Assembly (NCBI GenBank): GCA_003168255.1
Contig: PMSU01000022.1
Coordinates: forward strand, 1-64,000
Reading direction: 5' to 3'
Length of the DNA: 64,000 bases
Source of the DNA: Actinomycetota bacterium
Lineage (GTDB): Bacteria; Actinomycetota; Actinomycetes; Streptosporangiales; Streptosporangiaceae
Both the position numbers and the translations under genes were made by a program. Of this stretch, positions 46,807-56,163 are shown in pieces (position 1 is the stretch's first letter; the number at the start of each line of letters is the position of its first letter). A model generated the notes under the pieces. That model worked only from the letters and a program-made list of their open reading frames with translations, did no database searches and was not told the origin of the DNA.

Positions 46807-49404
46807 GTGATCGAGCGCTACGTGCTGGGTCTCGAAGAGATCGACAAGACGCAGGTCGCGCTCGTTGGCGGCAAGGGCGCGCACCTGGGGGAGCTTTCGC
46901 GGATCGAAGGCATTCGTGTGCCGGCTGGCTTTTGCGTGACGACGGACGCCTTCCGGCGGATCATGACAACGGTGCCTTGGATCGACGATCAGCTCGATCG
47001 GCTGTCGCGCTTGGACCCCGGCGACCGGCAGTCGATCCGCACGCTCAGTGCGGAGATCCGCCGGACCCTTGAGGGGATTGCCATCCCTGACGATCTGGCG
47101 GCGGCGATCACCCGCTCGGTCACCCGGCTTGGCGGGCAAGCTGCCTACGCCGTCCGATCCAGCGCGACGGCAGAGGACCTGCCGACGGCCTCCTCCGCCG
47201 GCCAGCAGGACACGTACCTGAACGTCGTGGGCCCGGCGGCGATCCTCCAGCACGTCAGCCGGTGCTGGGCCTCGCTGTTCACCGAGCGGGCCGTGACCTA
47301 TCGCCTGCGGAACGGCATCGACCACCGCAGGGTCCGCATGGCCGTGGTCGTGCAGCAGATGGTCTTCCCGGATGCGGCCGGCATCCTGTTCACGGCCGAC
47401 CCCGTCACGGGCAACCGGAGGGTCGTCTCCGTGGAGGCCAGCTTCGGCCTCGGTGAGGCCCTGGTCTCTGGCCTGGTGAACGCGGACGTCTACAAGGTGC
47501 GCGACGGCGAGGTCGTCGCCAAGGCGGTCGGCGCCAAGCAGCTCGCGGTTCACGCCTCGCCGGCAGGCGGGACTCAGGAACAGCCGATCGACCCGGAGCG
47601 GCAGGAGCAGCCGGCGTTGACGGATGCGCAGGTTGTGCGGCTCGCGCGGCTCGGCCGGCGGATCGAAGCGCACTTCGGCCGTCCGCAGGACATCGAATGG
47701 TGCCTGGTCGATGATGGCTTCCAGATCGTCCAGAGCCGGCCGATCACCACGCTGTTCCCCATCCCCGAGTCCGGCGACCGGGAGAACCACGTCTATGTCT
47801 CCGTCGGTCATCAGCAGATGATGACCGACCCCATGAGGCCCCTGGGGCTGTCCTTCTGGCAGATGACGACCCCCGCGCCGATGGCCGAGGCCGGCGGCCG
47901 CCTGTTCGTCGATGTCACCCAAAGGCTGGCCTCGCCGGCGAGCCGCGCCGGCCTCCTGGAGGCCCTGGGGAGATCCGATCCGCTGACGGGGGACGCGCTG
48001 CAGACCATCCTCGAGCGTGACGGCTTCATCCGGCCGCTCCCTGACGAGGGTCCCCCCGGGCCACTGTTTGGCGGCGCGCCAGCCCCGATCGAGACCGATC
48101 CGGCCATCGTCACCGAGCTGATCGGGCGCAGCGAGGCATCCATCGCCGCCTCGGAACGCGACATCCGGACGAAGTCCGGGGAGGCGCTGCTCGACTTCAT
48201 CCGGGCGGACATCCAGGAGCTGAAGCGGATCTTGTTCGATCCGCAGAGCCATCAGGTGTTCATGTCGGCGATGGAGGCCGCGTGGTGGCTCAACGAGCGG
48301 CTGGAGGCGTGGCTGGGCGAGAAGAACGCGGCGGACACGCTCACGCAGTCCGTTCCCCATAACGTCACGTCGGAGATGGGGCTGGCGCTGCTCGACGTCG
48401 CAGACGTGATCCGCCCACATCCGGACGTGGTGGCGTTTCTGCACCACGTCGAGGACGAGGGTTTCCTGGACGAGCTGGCCAAGCTCGCGGGCGGGCGGGA
48501 AGCGCGAGACGCCATCGAGGCGTGGCTCGAAAAGTACGGCATGCGCTGCGTCGGTGAAATCGACATCACGCGGCCGCGTTGGAGTGAACGCCCCGCCACG
48601 CTCGTGCCCGTGATCCTCGGCAACATCAAGAACTTCGAGCCGGGCGCCGGCGCGCGGCGCTTCGAGCAAGGGCGGCAGGAGGCCTGGGCGAAGGAGCAGG
48701 ACGTGCTGGAGCGCTTGCGGGTCCTGCCGGACGGGGAGCGGAAGTCGCAAGAGGCCAAGCGGATGATCGACCGGGTCCGGACCTTCATCGGGTACCGGGA
48801 GTATCCGAAGTACGGCATGGTCAGCCGCTACTTCGTGTACAAGCAGGCCCTGCTGAAAGAGGCCGAGCGCCTCGTGCAGGCCCACGTGCTACGTGAGAAG
48901 GAAGACATTTTCTACCTGAGGTTCCCAGAGCTCCACGACGTCGCGCGCACGAACCACGTGGATGACCAGCTCATCGGCCGGCGCAAGGACGCGTTCCGGT
49001 CGTATCAAGCGCTCACGCCGCCCCGGGTGCTCACATCGGAAGGCGAGGTCATCGCCGGGGCGTACCGACGCGACGACGTGCCGACCGGTGCCCTGGTCGG
49101 CCTACCGGTCTCCGCCGGGGTCATCGAAGGGCGGGCCCGCGTCATCCTGGATATGGCGCAGGCCGATCTCGAAGCGGGCGACATCCTGGTCACGGCCTAC
49201 ACGGACCCCAGCTGGACGCCCCTGTTCGTGGCGATCAAGGGCTTGGTGACGGAGGTGGGGGGCTTGATGACCCATGGCGCGGTGATCGCACGGGAGTACG
49301 GCTTGCCGGCCGTCGTCGGTGTGGTAGATGCCACCCGGCTGATCCCCGATGGGCAGCGGATCCGCGTGGATGGAACGGACGGGTACATCGAGATCCTGCA
49401 TTAG
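46807..49404 (+). CDS. rph: rifampin phosphotransferase
   Basis: An 865-residue enzyme that inactivates rifamycins by transferring the beta-phosphate of ATP to the ansa hydroxyl. Domain order is complete: ATP-binding part (1-320, GGKGAHLGELSRIEGIRVPA, VRSSATAEDLPTASSAGQQD), the rifampin-binding helical part (about 330-750), and the swivelling His domain with GGLMTHGAVIAREYGLPAVV, His near 822. It is very close to known RPH proteins and not a PEP synthase, which shares the two outer domains. GTG 46807 matches the family start IERYVLGLEEIDKTQ. It should confer rifampicin tolerance, induced via the upstream RAE. Confidence 0.95.
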   Translation: MIERYVLGLEEIDKTQVALVGGKGAHLGELSRIEGIRVPAGFCVTTDAFRRIMTTVPWIDDQLDRLSRLDPGDRQSIRTLSAEIRRTLEGIAIPDDLAAAITRSVTRLGGQAAYAVRSSATAEDLPTASSAGQQDTYLNVVGPAAILQHVSRCWASLFTERAVTYRLRNGIDHRRVRMAVVVQQMVFPDAAGILFTADPVTGNRRVVSVEASFGLGEALVSGLVNADVYKVRDGEVVAKAVGAKQLAVHASPAGGTQEQPIDPERQEQPALTDAQVVRLARLGRRIEAHFGRPQDIEWCLVDDGFQIVQSRPITTLFPIPESGDRENHVYVSVGHQQMMTDPMRPLGLSFWQMTTPAPMAEAGGRLFVDVTQRLASPASRAGLLEALGRSDPLTGDALQTILERDGFIRPLPDEGPPGPLFGGAPAPIETDPAIVTELIGRSEASIAASERDIRTKSGEALLDFIRADIQELKRILFDPQSHQVFMSAMEAAWWLNERLEAWLGEKNAADTLTQSVPHNVTSEMGLALLDVADVIRPHPDVVAFLHHVEDEGFLDELAKLAGGREARDAIEAWLEKYGMRCVGEIDITRPRWSERPATLVPVILGNIKNFEPGAGARRFEQGRQEAWAKEQDVLERLRVLPDGERKSQEAKRMIDRVRTFIGYREYPKYGMVSRYFVYKQALLKEAERLVQAHVLREKEDIFYLRFPELHDVARTNHVDDQLIGRRKDAFRSYQALTPPRVLTSEGEVIAGAYRRDDVPTGALVGLPVSAGVIEGRARVILDMAQADLEAGDILVTAYTDPSWTPLFVAIKGLVTEVGGLMTHGAVIAREYGLPAVVGVVDATRLIPDGQRIRVDGTDGYIEILH

Positions 49405-49525
49405 GTGACCACTGATACTTGATAGACGGCGACAACCTCGTGATCCTGCAAGCCCGATTCCACTATAAGTAACCGCACACATCTGCCGCCGAGTGCGATT
49501 GGTGACGCGCAAGAACCGACTGCCG

Positions 49526-49918
49526 TCACAGATGGGCCAGAATCTGGTCCAAGATGCTGGTTGCCTCGGTGAGCAGTCCGGCCTCGTCCCAGAGTTCCCG
49601 CCACTCGCTTTCATTGCCGGTCACCCGTGAGAGCGCAGCACCCGCCAGCTGCCGGACCTCGTCGCCTGCCGGAACAGCGCCAGACCGCACCAATTCCGCA
49701 GCTTCCGCTGGCTCTTGCAGCAGCATTCCATTTGCCGCCGCGACAAGCGCCGCGGCCGCGACAGCTTCAGACGAGGCGGAGACCTGCACGTAACCCTCTG
49801 GCAACGTCAGGGCAAGCCGGATCTGCCGCGGCTGGTTCTCTGCCGTCGTGTCGCGGAGTTTGATCAGCAAGTCCAGCGCGTCGTCATTTTCGAACGGGCC
49901 GCTGCCCCAGGCACCCAT
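49526..49918 (-). CDS. DUF4259 domain protein
   Basis: A 130-residue protein beginning MGAWGSGPFENDDALDLLIK, the diagnostic start of DUF4259 proteins, followed by all-helical sequence (VSASSEAVAAAALVAAANGM, LVRSGAVPAGDEVRQLAGAA, EWRELWDEAGL). The function is unknown; family members are common next to toxin- or immunity-like genes. The ATG at 49918 is the family start; the frame extends to 49978. Confidence 0.85.
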   Translation of the reverse strand: MGAWGSGPFENDDALDLLIKLRDTTAENQPRQIRLALTLPEGYVQVSASSEAVAAAALVAAANGMLLQEPAEAAELVRSGAVPAGDEVRQLAGAALSRVTGNESEWRELWDEAGLLTEATSILDQILAHL

Positions 49919-50010
49919 GTCTGCACCTTCCCCTGTAGGAACTGCGCGGGACAAGCCGGCATTCGCCGTTGATACCACACTTCAGGCTGGAACGCGATGC
50001 TGCTGCGCGT

Positions 50011-50526
50011 TCAAGAGCCCTCGAGGTCATCTTTCTTGACGACTAGCGTCTTCACCCGGCCGAAGTTCGTGAAGCCGTGCTGCGCCCAGACCTGGAAGAG
50101 AAGCCGATCGTTATCACCAAGAGTATCCTCAAGCCGCAGATCCGCTGGATCAGTAAGGAACCGGAAACGGTTGTCACCAGTGCGATCCACCCGCTGCTCG
50201 CTGGTCCGGTGCCGACTCGCCCGGGTTCCGCTCAGCTGGAACAAAGCCTCATTCTTCAAAGCTACCCGCTGGCGCGTCGGAAAGCCCACGGTTGCGGGCA
50301 CCACATGCCAGAGCCGAGCCTGGAGCTGGACCGCCGTGGTGCGTGACTTATTCGTGACAATGAATACCCACCCTGCGGCTGGGCGATTATTCAGCTGGCG
50401 GCATTTGACCTCGACTTCCAGTCGCGGCTTGACCGAGAAAAGCAGCAGCAGCCAGAGCAGCGAGGCGAGCACGCCAACGGCAAGGCTGACCACGACGCCA
50501 GCAAGGTTCGACATGTAACCCGTCAT
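50011..50526 (-). CDS. hypothetical membrane-anchored protein
   Basis: A 171-residue protein with one N-terminal membrane helix (LAGVVVSLAVGVLASLLWLL) followed by a soluble beta-rich domain (LEVEVKCRQLNNRPAAGWVF, VTNKSRTTAVQLQARLWHV). No family is recognised. GC is lower (about 58%) than average for the window. It is divergent from the small PH-like gene at 50588. Confidence 0.6.
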   Translation of the reverse strand: MTGYMSNLAGVVVSLAVGVLASLLWLLLLFSVKPRLEVEVKCRQLNNRPAAGWVFIVTNKSRTTAVQLQARLWHVVPATVGFPTRQRVALKNEALFQLSGTRASRHRTSEQRVDRTGDNRFRFLTDPADLRLEDTLGDNDRLLFQVWAQHGFTNFGRVKTLVVKKDDLEGS

Positions 50527-50587
50527 ACACCGTGAGAGACAACCGCATCAGCGACTTCCGATACTCCACAAGAACCGGGCCCGCCTG

Positions 50588-50989
50588 ATGGATCTTGTTG
50601 GACCCGTGCTCCGCGAGGGAGAGCGCGTAGAGATGGCGTGTACTCCGAATGTGGGTACCGTGTCGGTCAAACGGCAGGTGGCAACGGCTGCCGTTGCCTC
50701 CATAGCTACGGCGGGCATGCTCATCGTGGCGGTCAGGCCCAAGACACGGTATGCCGTGCTGACCAATCAACGGCTCCTGTTGTTCGACATGGCGCCATCA
50801 GGCCGTCCGGCTCCGCCGCTTGTCGCTGAGCTGCCCCGGCCAGCGCTCACCAGCTCCCGGTTTAAATCCGCGCTGAAAGCGACCTTTCACATCTCGATGG
50901 AGGGAGACCCGAAATCGCTCAAAATGGAGTTTCCCTTCCCTGGTCGGCACGATGCAAGGCAACTCGCGGACGCGCTCGCACGCCAGTAA
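50588..50989 (+). CDS. hypothetical protein with bacterial PH-like pattern
   Basis: A 133-residue protein with alternating strands and the RYAVLTNQRLLLFD motif typical of bacterial PH-like (YokE/bPH) domains, where a gene-specific Thr-Asn precedes a strand. An N-terminal hydrophobic stretch (ATAAVASIATAGMLIVAV) may be a membrane segment. A helix closes the protein (GRHDARQLADALARQ). The role is unknown. Confidence 0.6.
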   Translation: MDLVGPVLREGERVEMACTPNVGTVSVKRQVATAAVASIATAGMLIVAVRPKTRYAVLTNQRLLLFDMAPSGRPAPPLVAELPRPALTSSRFKSALKATFHISMEGDPKSLKMEFPFPGRHDARQLADALARQ

Positions 50990-51326
50990 GGCATCTGCGC
51001 GGCCCCAAGACCGCGCTACTCCGAGCGAAGACGTAACCGTGCGGGCAGCGCGGCGCACTCTTCTGCCGCGTACGGTGCGGTACGTCTGCTCGTGCCCGGC
51101 GGGATTGACGTGGGCGCGCCGGCGCGACGAGGCCAGTGCAGCTGATACGGATCCACCACAGCCCGAACGCCCGCATCTGCCGGTGTCGGTGCCCGTCGTT
51201 CACGCGTGACTGGATGCGGGAAAGCGCTCCGAGATGTGGCAGGGAGGGTCGTGACTGCGGGGTGCTGAGGTGCAGCCGTCAGTACCGCTAACAGAGCAGC
51301 GCCACGCGCGGCGGTCGCGGCAACGG
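50990..51326. other. intergenic, nothing identified
   Basis: A 337-bp gap between the PH-like gene and the DUF1801 gene. Short open frames lack support, and no clear hairpin or promoter stands out. Confidence 0.5.
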
Positions 51327-51776
51327 TCAGGAGACCGCAGCCTTCACCAGCTCGGCGACCTTCTTCTCTACCGCGGCGCTCCACTTCTGGAGCGCGTACG
51401 ACACCGGCCACAGGTCCCCGTCGTCGAGGTGGGCCGCCTCCTGGAAGCCCAGGGTCGAGTACCGGTAGTTGAATTTTCCCGAGTCCTGGAAGAAGACGAC
51501 GACCTTGCCGTCGGAGTTCGTGTAGGCGGGCATCCCGTACCAGGTCTTCGGGGACAGATCCGGGGCGGTAGCGGTCACCGTCACATGCACGCGCTCGGCG
51601 AGCGCGCGATCCTCCGGCGCCATCTCCGCGATCTTGTCGAGGACCGCCTGCAGCCCGTCGGCCTTCTTGGCGCCCATCTTGCCCTCGGCGCGCAGCTCGG
51701 CGGCGCGCGCCTTCATCGCGGCACGCTCCTCGGCGGTGAAGCCGTCGGACTCGGTCTTGGAATTCTTCGCGGGCAT
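51327..51776 (-). CDS. DUF1801 (YdhG-like) domain protein
   Basis: A 149-residue protein with a charged, Lys/Ala-rich N-terminal helix (SDGFTAEERAAMKARAAELR) and a DUF1801 core: PKTWYGMPAYTNSDGKVVVF, FFQDSGKFNYRYSTLGFQ and WPVSYALQKWS. Related small proteins are called iron chaperone-like, but function is not established. The ATG at 51776 has gggagcc upstream. Confidence 0.82.
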   Translation of the reverse strand: MPAKNSKTESDGFTAEERAAMKARAAELRAEGKMGAKKADGLQAVLDKIAEMAPEDRALAERVHVTVTATAPDLSPKTWYGMPAYTNSDGKVVVFFQDSGKFNYRYSTLGFQEAAHLDDGDLWPVSYALQKWSAAVEKKVAELVKAAVS

Positions 51777-51982
51777 TCTCGGGCTCCCTTTCGATGTCAA
51801 GGCTATGCAGGATGCCGGCCATCTGGAGGAATGCTAGGCCCGACGACACCCTGGCGCTTCTCGATTCCTGATCGGATTGGTGGCCAGCCGAGCGTTCCGA
51901 GGCAGCGCTCGCCGATTCTCGTTCTGCTCTCGCTGGCTACCGTCCGCGGACAAAGGTGACGGTCGCTGTTGCCGGCAGGGAA

Positions 51983-52846
51983 TCAGCCGACGGTGATCAG
52001 GATGTGCGGGCGGTCGGCGGGGTTTAGCCACCTGAGCACGGCATCAAGCTCGGCATTGGGCAGGGCTACGCATCCTTCGGTGTACCCGACTGCCATGTCG
52101 TCGTGGAGGAAGATGCCGGCTCCGTGGTCTGGAGGGCTGGGCATCTTGATGTCGATGAAGTGCTGGTAGGGCTGGATTTCGGTCCACAGTGCCTCGGAAT
52201 CGCCGCCATAGGGCGGGGTGGTCCCGCAGGGCACATGCTGGAAGGTGTCGTAGGCCGGGCTGCCAGGCTGCTCGTCCCACCAGTCACCGCAGGCCAGGTG
52301 ATGGTAGGGGTAGCGGGCAGTTGGGTTCACGGCCGAGTTGCCGTAGATGGCCGTGCCGAACCGGAACAGGCCCGTGGGAGTGGCCCAGTCGCCAGGTACT
52401 CGCCGTGAGATGGGCAGCAGGCCGCCGTGGCCCGTCTGGGCCCGGAAAGGCTGCGCGGGCTGCCCGGCAAGCGACGCCGGGCTCCAGCAGCTGCCGGCTT
52501 GCCTATCCCAGGCGGTAAAGGCCGCGGTCAGGCTCGCCGCTGACGGGGCGACAACGGTGACCAGCTGCACACCGCCTCCGGTGCCGGCCACCTGGTTCGG
52601 GTCGATGCCGTAGGTCGCTGCCGGGTACCGCGGGCAGCGCGATCCAGGGGCCGCGGCCGCGGCTTCAGGGGCGGTTGCCGGCCGTGAGGCAACGGCGGTC
52701 CTGACAGGCACCGCAGCCGGAGCCCCCGCCGGCGTGGCAGCGGCTGGCGGAGCCGGACGCGCAGATGGCGTTCCCGGCCCGCATGCTGCGCAGCACAGGC
52801 AGGCCAGGAGCAGACAGCTCACAGCGGTCAGAGACTTCGCCCCCAT
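51983..52846 (-). CDS. L,D-transpeptidase-like lipoprotein
   Basis: A 287-residue exported protein. A signal peptide with lipobox-like cysteines (CLLLACLCCAACG) suggests membrane anchoring, followed by an Ala/Pro linker. The C-terminal YkuD-type domain has the catalytic pattern FLHDDMAVGYTEGCVALPN, with His and the T-x-G-C cysteine. It would form 3-3 peptide cross-links or attach proteins to peptidoglycan. The substrate-binding part (about 90-200) includes GDWWDEQPGS and several Cys. The start is ATG 52846; the frame is open to 52891. Confidence 0.82.
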   Translation of the reverse strand: MGAKSLTAVSCLLLACLCCAACGPGTPSARPAPPAAATPAGAPAAVPVRTAVASRPATAPEAAAAAPGSRCPRYPAATYGIDPNQVAGTGGGVQLVTVVAPSAASLTAAFTAWDRQAGSCWSPASLAGQPAQPFRAQTGHGGLLPISRRVPGDWATPTGLFRFGTAIYGNSAVNPTARYPYHHLACGDWWDEQPGSPAYDTFQHVPCGTTPPYGGDSEALWTEIQPYQHFIDIKMPSPPDHGAGIFLHDDMAVGYTEGCVALPNAELDAVLRWLNPADRPHILITVG

Positions 52847-53052
52847 CCCCACAGGATGCCGCGACCAGTCCCAGCCCTCCGCCTCGCTCACCCGTCAAAC
52901 GCTCCCACAATCACCCCTTCTCCGCGAGCCGTCCGGTCTGTTGACCCCAGCCATACGCCACCACTAAGCCCTCACCGGGGCGAGGCGTCCACCGCAAGTC
53001 TTCAAGATCACGGTTCGAGGCCGAGGTCGGGCTCGGATAACGGTCACCGTCG

Positions 53053-54033
53053 CTACTCCAGCAGGTTGCGGTGGCCGGCCAAGAAGGCCCGCGCGACGTG
53101 CGTTGGGTCGATGGCGTCGTCGTTCGTCAGGATCGCCACCGAGAACTCCCGCTCCGGCACCCAGCCGCTGAAGGAGTTGAAGCCCGAATTGTGGCCCGAG
53201 TGGTAGCGCAGCGTCGCAGCGCCGATAGGGCTGAGAAAGCAGCCGTAACCGTGGGTGTCAGCGGGCCCCCAGGTGCCCGCGCTGTCCCCGGCCGCGGCGT
53301 GGCCGGTGAACATCAGCCGCCGGCTCGTGTCATCGAGCAGCACGGTTGGCATCCGCTGGTTCCACCGGTCGAGGTCGGTCACCGTGGAGTAGATGTCGCC
53401 GGCGCCCTTGCCGGTCAGGTCCAGCTCATAACTCGGCACGGGGGTACCGTCGGTGTGCCCCGATGCGACGTGCGGGCGCCCGGCGAGGGAACCGGCGAAC
53501 GTGTCTGCCAGGCCGGTCGGCTCGAAGAGCTCCTCGGTGACGAACTGCGCATAGGGGCAGCAGGACACCTCCTCTACGATCCGTGCGAGCAGGCAGAACC
53601 CGAGGCTGCTGTAGTAGAAACGCTGCCCTGGCGCACTGAGCAGCGGACGGGCCAGCACGGTCGCGAGCAGTTGCCCGCCGTCCAGACCGGCGTAAACGTC
53701 GATCTCGGGAAAGTCGTCCCAGTGCCCTAGGCCGGATGTGTGCGAGAGCAGATGATGGACGGTGACGCCCGCCCACCCTTCGGGGCCGCCAGGCCCGCCG
53801 GGGAACCAGCGGGTCACCTGGTCATCGAGGGCCAGGCGGCCCCGCCGGACCAGGACCAGCACCGCCACCGCGGTGAACTGCTTGCTGATCGAGGCGATCT
53901 GGAACCTCGTCCGCGGCCCGCACCGCTCAGTCCCGGCGCCGCCGGTCAGTCCCGCGGCGTGCTCGGCCACCGGCTCACCGCCGACGGAGATGAGGAGCGC
54001 GCCCCGGGGCAATGAGCTGCGCCAGTCCGTCAT
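53053..54033 (-). CDS. class C beta-lactamase-like serine hydrolase
   Basis: A 326-residue serine hydrolase. The nucleophile motif SxxK is SISK (FQIASISKQFTAVAV), the second motif is YYSSLG in place of YxN, and the third is HSGHNSG (HxG). It lacks a signal peptide and so may act on intracellular esters or peptides. This group is broad (esterases, D-aminopeptidases). The start at ATG 54033 fits the family. Confidence 0.85.
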   Translation of the reverse strand: MTDWRSSLPRGALLISVGGEPVAEHAAGLTGGAGTERCGPRTRFQIASISKQFTAVAVLVLVRRGRLALDDQVTRWFPGGPGGPEGWAGVTVHHLLSHTSGLGHWDDFPEIDVYAGLDGGQLLATVLARPLLSAPGQRFYYSSLGFCLLARIVEEVSCCPYAQFVTEELFEPTGLADTFAGSLAGRPHVASGHTDGTPVPSYELDLTGKGAGDIYSTVTDLDRWNQRMPTVLLDDTSRRLMFTGHAAAGDSAGTWGPADTHGYGCFLSPIGAATLRYHSGHNSGFNSFSGWVPEREFSVAILTNDDAIDPTHVARAFLAGHRNLLE

Positions 54034-54549
54034 GGCAGCATGCTGGCAGCCTGCGTCGTCCGCCGCCACGAAAATTCTGCATCTACGGCCACCTCGTCCC
54101 CAGCTCCTGGGGTCGCGTGGTTACTGTCCTGGACCAGGCGTTCACCCCAGCGCTGCGTGCTGAGCCGGTGCTGACCCACGACCAGGAAAGTACTTGTGAT
54201 GCGGACTACTTACTGCAATCGGTCCAACATACGGTCTTGCTCTTCTCGGCGCCGCGGACGATGACGGTGGCGGTGTCCTCGGGGCTCAGAACCCATCGCA
54301 TGCCATAGTCGTGGCCATCCCGGGTCATGGCCTGCTTGGTGCGCGGTCACGTCGCCTCTGTACAACAAATGTTCAACAGCGAGAAGGTATGAGCTGGCGC
54401 CGGACGTACCAGACCTTCGCTTCGAAATCGGCACATTATGATGTCAACCGGGCGCCGGACCTGGGCGTCTTGTACGTAAGCTTGCCCGCGCCGCTTTGTC
54501 ATGGTTACGGGCACGGCAACCCTGCTCGGGCCTTCGTATTGGGGAAATC
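54034..54549. other. 516-bp divergent gap
   Basis: This gap lies between the serine hydrolase and the secreted repeat-protein gene. It contains the possible small minus-strand ORF at 54206-54328 and an AT-richer promoter-like section (about 54355-54450). No larger gene is supported. Confidence 0.5.
54206..54328 (-). CDS. possible 40-residue small protein
   Basis: From ATG 54328 to TAG 54206 the frame reads MTRDGHDYGMRWVLSPEDTA and TVIVRGAEKSKTVCWTDCSK. Its third codon positions are strongly G/C, the pattern of a translated gene in this genome, and a stop codon lies 7 codons upstream of the ATG. It has two C-terminal Cys. No homologue is recalled, and no strong ribosome site is visible, so it may be a remnant. 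Confidence 0.35.
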   Translation of the reverse strand: MTRDGHDYGMRWVLSPEDTATVIVRGAEKSKTVCWTDCSK

Positions 54550-55983
54550 ATGCGCCTTCTGGGCCGATGGAAGTTCCGGCGCGGCGCCGTGGCGGCGCTG
54601 GGCGCGCTCGCGGTCAGCGTTGCCGGGTATACCGCACCCGCGGGCGCCACTCCTGCTACCCGCACACCAGACCAAACGGGCTCGGTGTCACCGACGCCAG
54701 CCGCGGGGACGCCGCAGCTGGTGCAGCGGACCTCTACCGAGCAGCGCATCCGGCAGCTGGTGCAGTGCGGCGGCACCATGTACGCGGTGGGCATCTTCGG
54801 CGAGGTCGCCCAGGATGGCAACACTTATACGCGGAACAACGTCTTCAGCTTCAGCGCCACGGCGCCGTTCACGATGACGTCATGGGCGCCGGACGTCAGT
54901 GGCCGGGTTAACTCGATCGCGTTCAACGGATCCGATTGCTCGGATGCGTACATCGGCGGGAAGTTCACCAGCGTAAGCGGGACGCCGGTCAAGAACATCG
55001 CGGAGGTCGATACCACGACCGGCGCGGTGGACCCGGCCTTCGGAACCTCCGCCAGCGGCGCGGTCGACACGCTGCTCGGGGTAGCCGGGCACCTGCTGGT
55101 CGGCGGGCAGTTCACCTGGATCAACGGAAGCCACGGGGATCCGTACATGGCGAGCGTGAGCCCGGTCACCGGTAAGAACGACCGCTTCCTTCAGCTGGGC
55201 ATCTCCGGCTACTACCACTACTGCAACTACAGTGATCAGTGCACGAACGACGTGCATTCTGCCATCAACAACCAGCAGCTCAGCCATGGCGGGACGCTTG
55301 ACCTGGTTGAGGGTGACTTCACTTCGGTGAGCGGCCTGCCCAGGCAGCAGATCTTCATGCTGAACCTGGCCACAGACCCGGCCACGGTAACCGGATGGAC
55401 ATCACCCGAATGGGATGGCAGCGACGGGAACCTGCCCCAGGGCTACCCCTACCAGTGCACGATCAGCGAGGCGTACTACATCCGGTCCGCGGCCTGGTCG
55501 CCCGACGATTCAACGGTCTACATTGCGACCACCGGCTACAACCCGTGGAACGTGTCGGCCGGTTCCTACCCGCGCATCGGGCTCTGTGATGCGGCCGCGG
55601 CGTTCCCGGCCACCCAGACATCGGTGACGCACCTGTGGGTCGAGTACACCGGCTGCGACTCGTATTACAGCGTGGCCGCGGACGACGGCACCGTCTACGT
55701 CGCGGGGCACCCGCGGTATGCGGAAAACCCGGATGGCTGCGACGGCGCGGGTCCCGGCGCCATACGCGATCATGGCCTGCAGGGTCTTGATCCGAGTAGT
55801 GGGTCGCTGGAACTCAACTCGGCCGGCAAGCCGATGTATCGCATGGCACGGGCGAACGCGGACGACATGCTGATCACCAGCGCGGGCTTGTGGATCGCCA
55901 GCAGCAACCGCTACGGGGCCCAGGCCTGCGGTCACAGCAACGGTCACTCAGGTATCTGCTTCCTCCGCTATCACACCTCGTAG
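54550..55983 (+). CDS. secreted delta-60-type repeat (propeller-like) protein
   Basis: A 477-residue exoprotein with a signal peptide (KFRRGAVAALGALAVSVAGY, cleavage after AGA). The body holds repeated units of the form GGKFTSVSGTPVKNIAEVD and VGGQFTWINGS, resembling delta-60 repeats of extracellular proteins, and several Cys-containing loops. No catalytic motif is visible; adhesion or ligand binding is likely. ggggaaatc before ATG 54550 is a weak ribosome site. Confidence 0.75.
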   Translation: MRLLGRWKFRRGAVAALGALAVSVAGYTAPAGATPATRTPDQTGSVSPTPAAGTPQLVQRTSTEQRIRQLVQCGGTMYAVGIFGEVAQDGNTYTRNNVFSFSATAPFTMTSWAPDVSGRVNSIAFNGSDCSDAYIGGKFTSVSGTPVKNIAEVDTTTGAVDPAFGTSASGAVDTLLGVAGHLLVGGQFTWINGSHGDPYMASVSPVTGKNDRFLQLGISGYYHYCNYSDQCTNDVHSAINNQQLSHGGTLDLVEGDFTSVSGLPRQQIFMLNLATDPATVTGWTSPEWDGSDGNLPQGYPYQCTISEAYYIRSAAWSPDDSTVYIATTGYNPWNVSAGSYPRIGLCDAAAAFPATQTSVTHLWVEYTGCDSYYSVAADDGTVYVAGHPRYAENPDGCDGAGPGAIRDHGLQGLDPSSGSLELNSAGKPMYRMARANADDMLITSAGLWIASSNRYGAQACGHSNGHSGICFLRYHTS

Positions 55984-56163
55984 CGCGGATGCTCGCCCGC
56001 AGGCGAGCACGGCGCAGACCCTGTCGATGCGCACTGCCCCGTTCACGACATCTTCAGCCACGCCACGCCGATCGAGCGCACGATCGCCGTGGCAGTGTAA
56101 TCGGCAGCGGAGCTACCAAGAAGACTTTGCCAGGACCGCCGGGAAGGCCGGGCTGCCCCCGGT

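Noticed and set aside
46273..48885. 870-residue open frame on the minus strand opposite rph
   Set aside because: It is a codon-bias shadow of rph; no domain is recognised, and the plus-strand protein is unambiguous.
46807..49404. Phosphoenolpyruvate synthase
   Set aside because: The domain order and the start (IERYVLGLEEIDKTQ) match rifampin phosphotransferase, and an RAE lies upstream.
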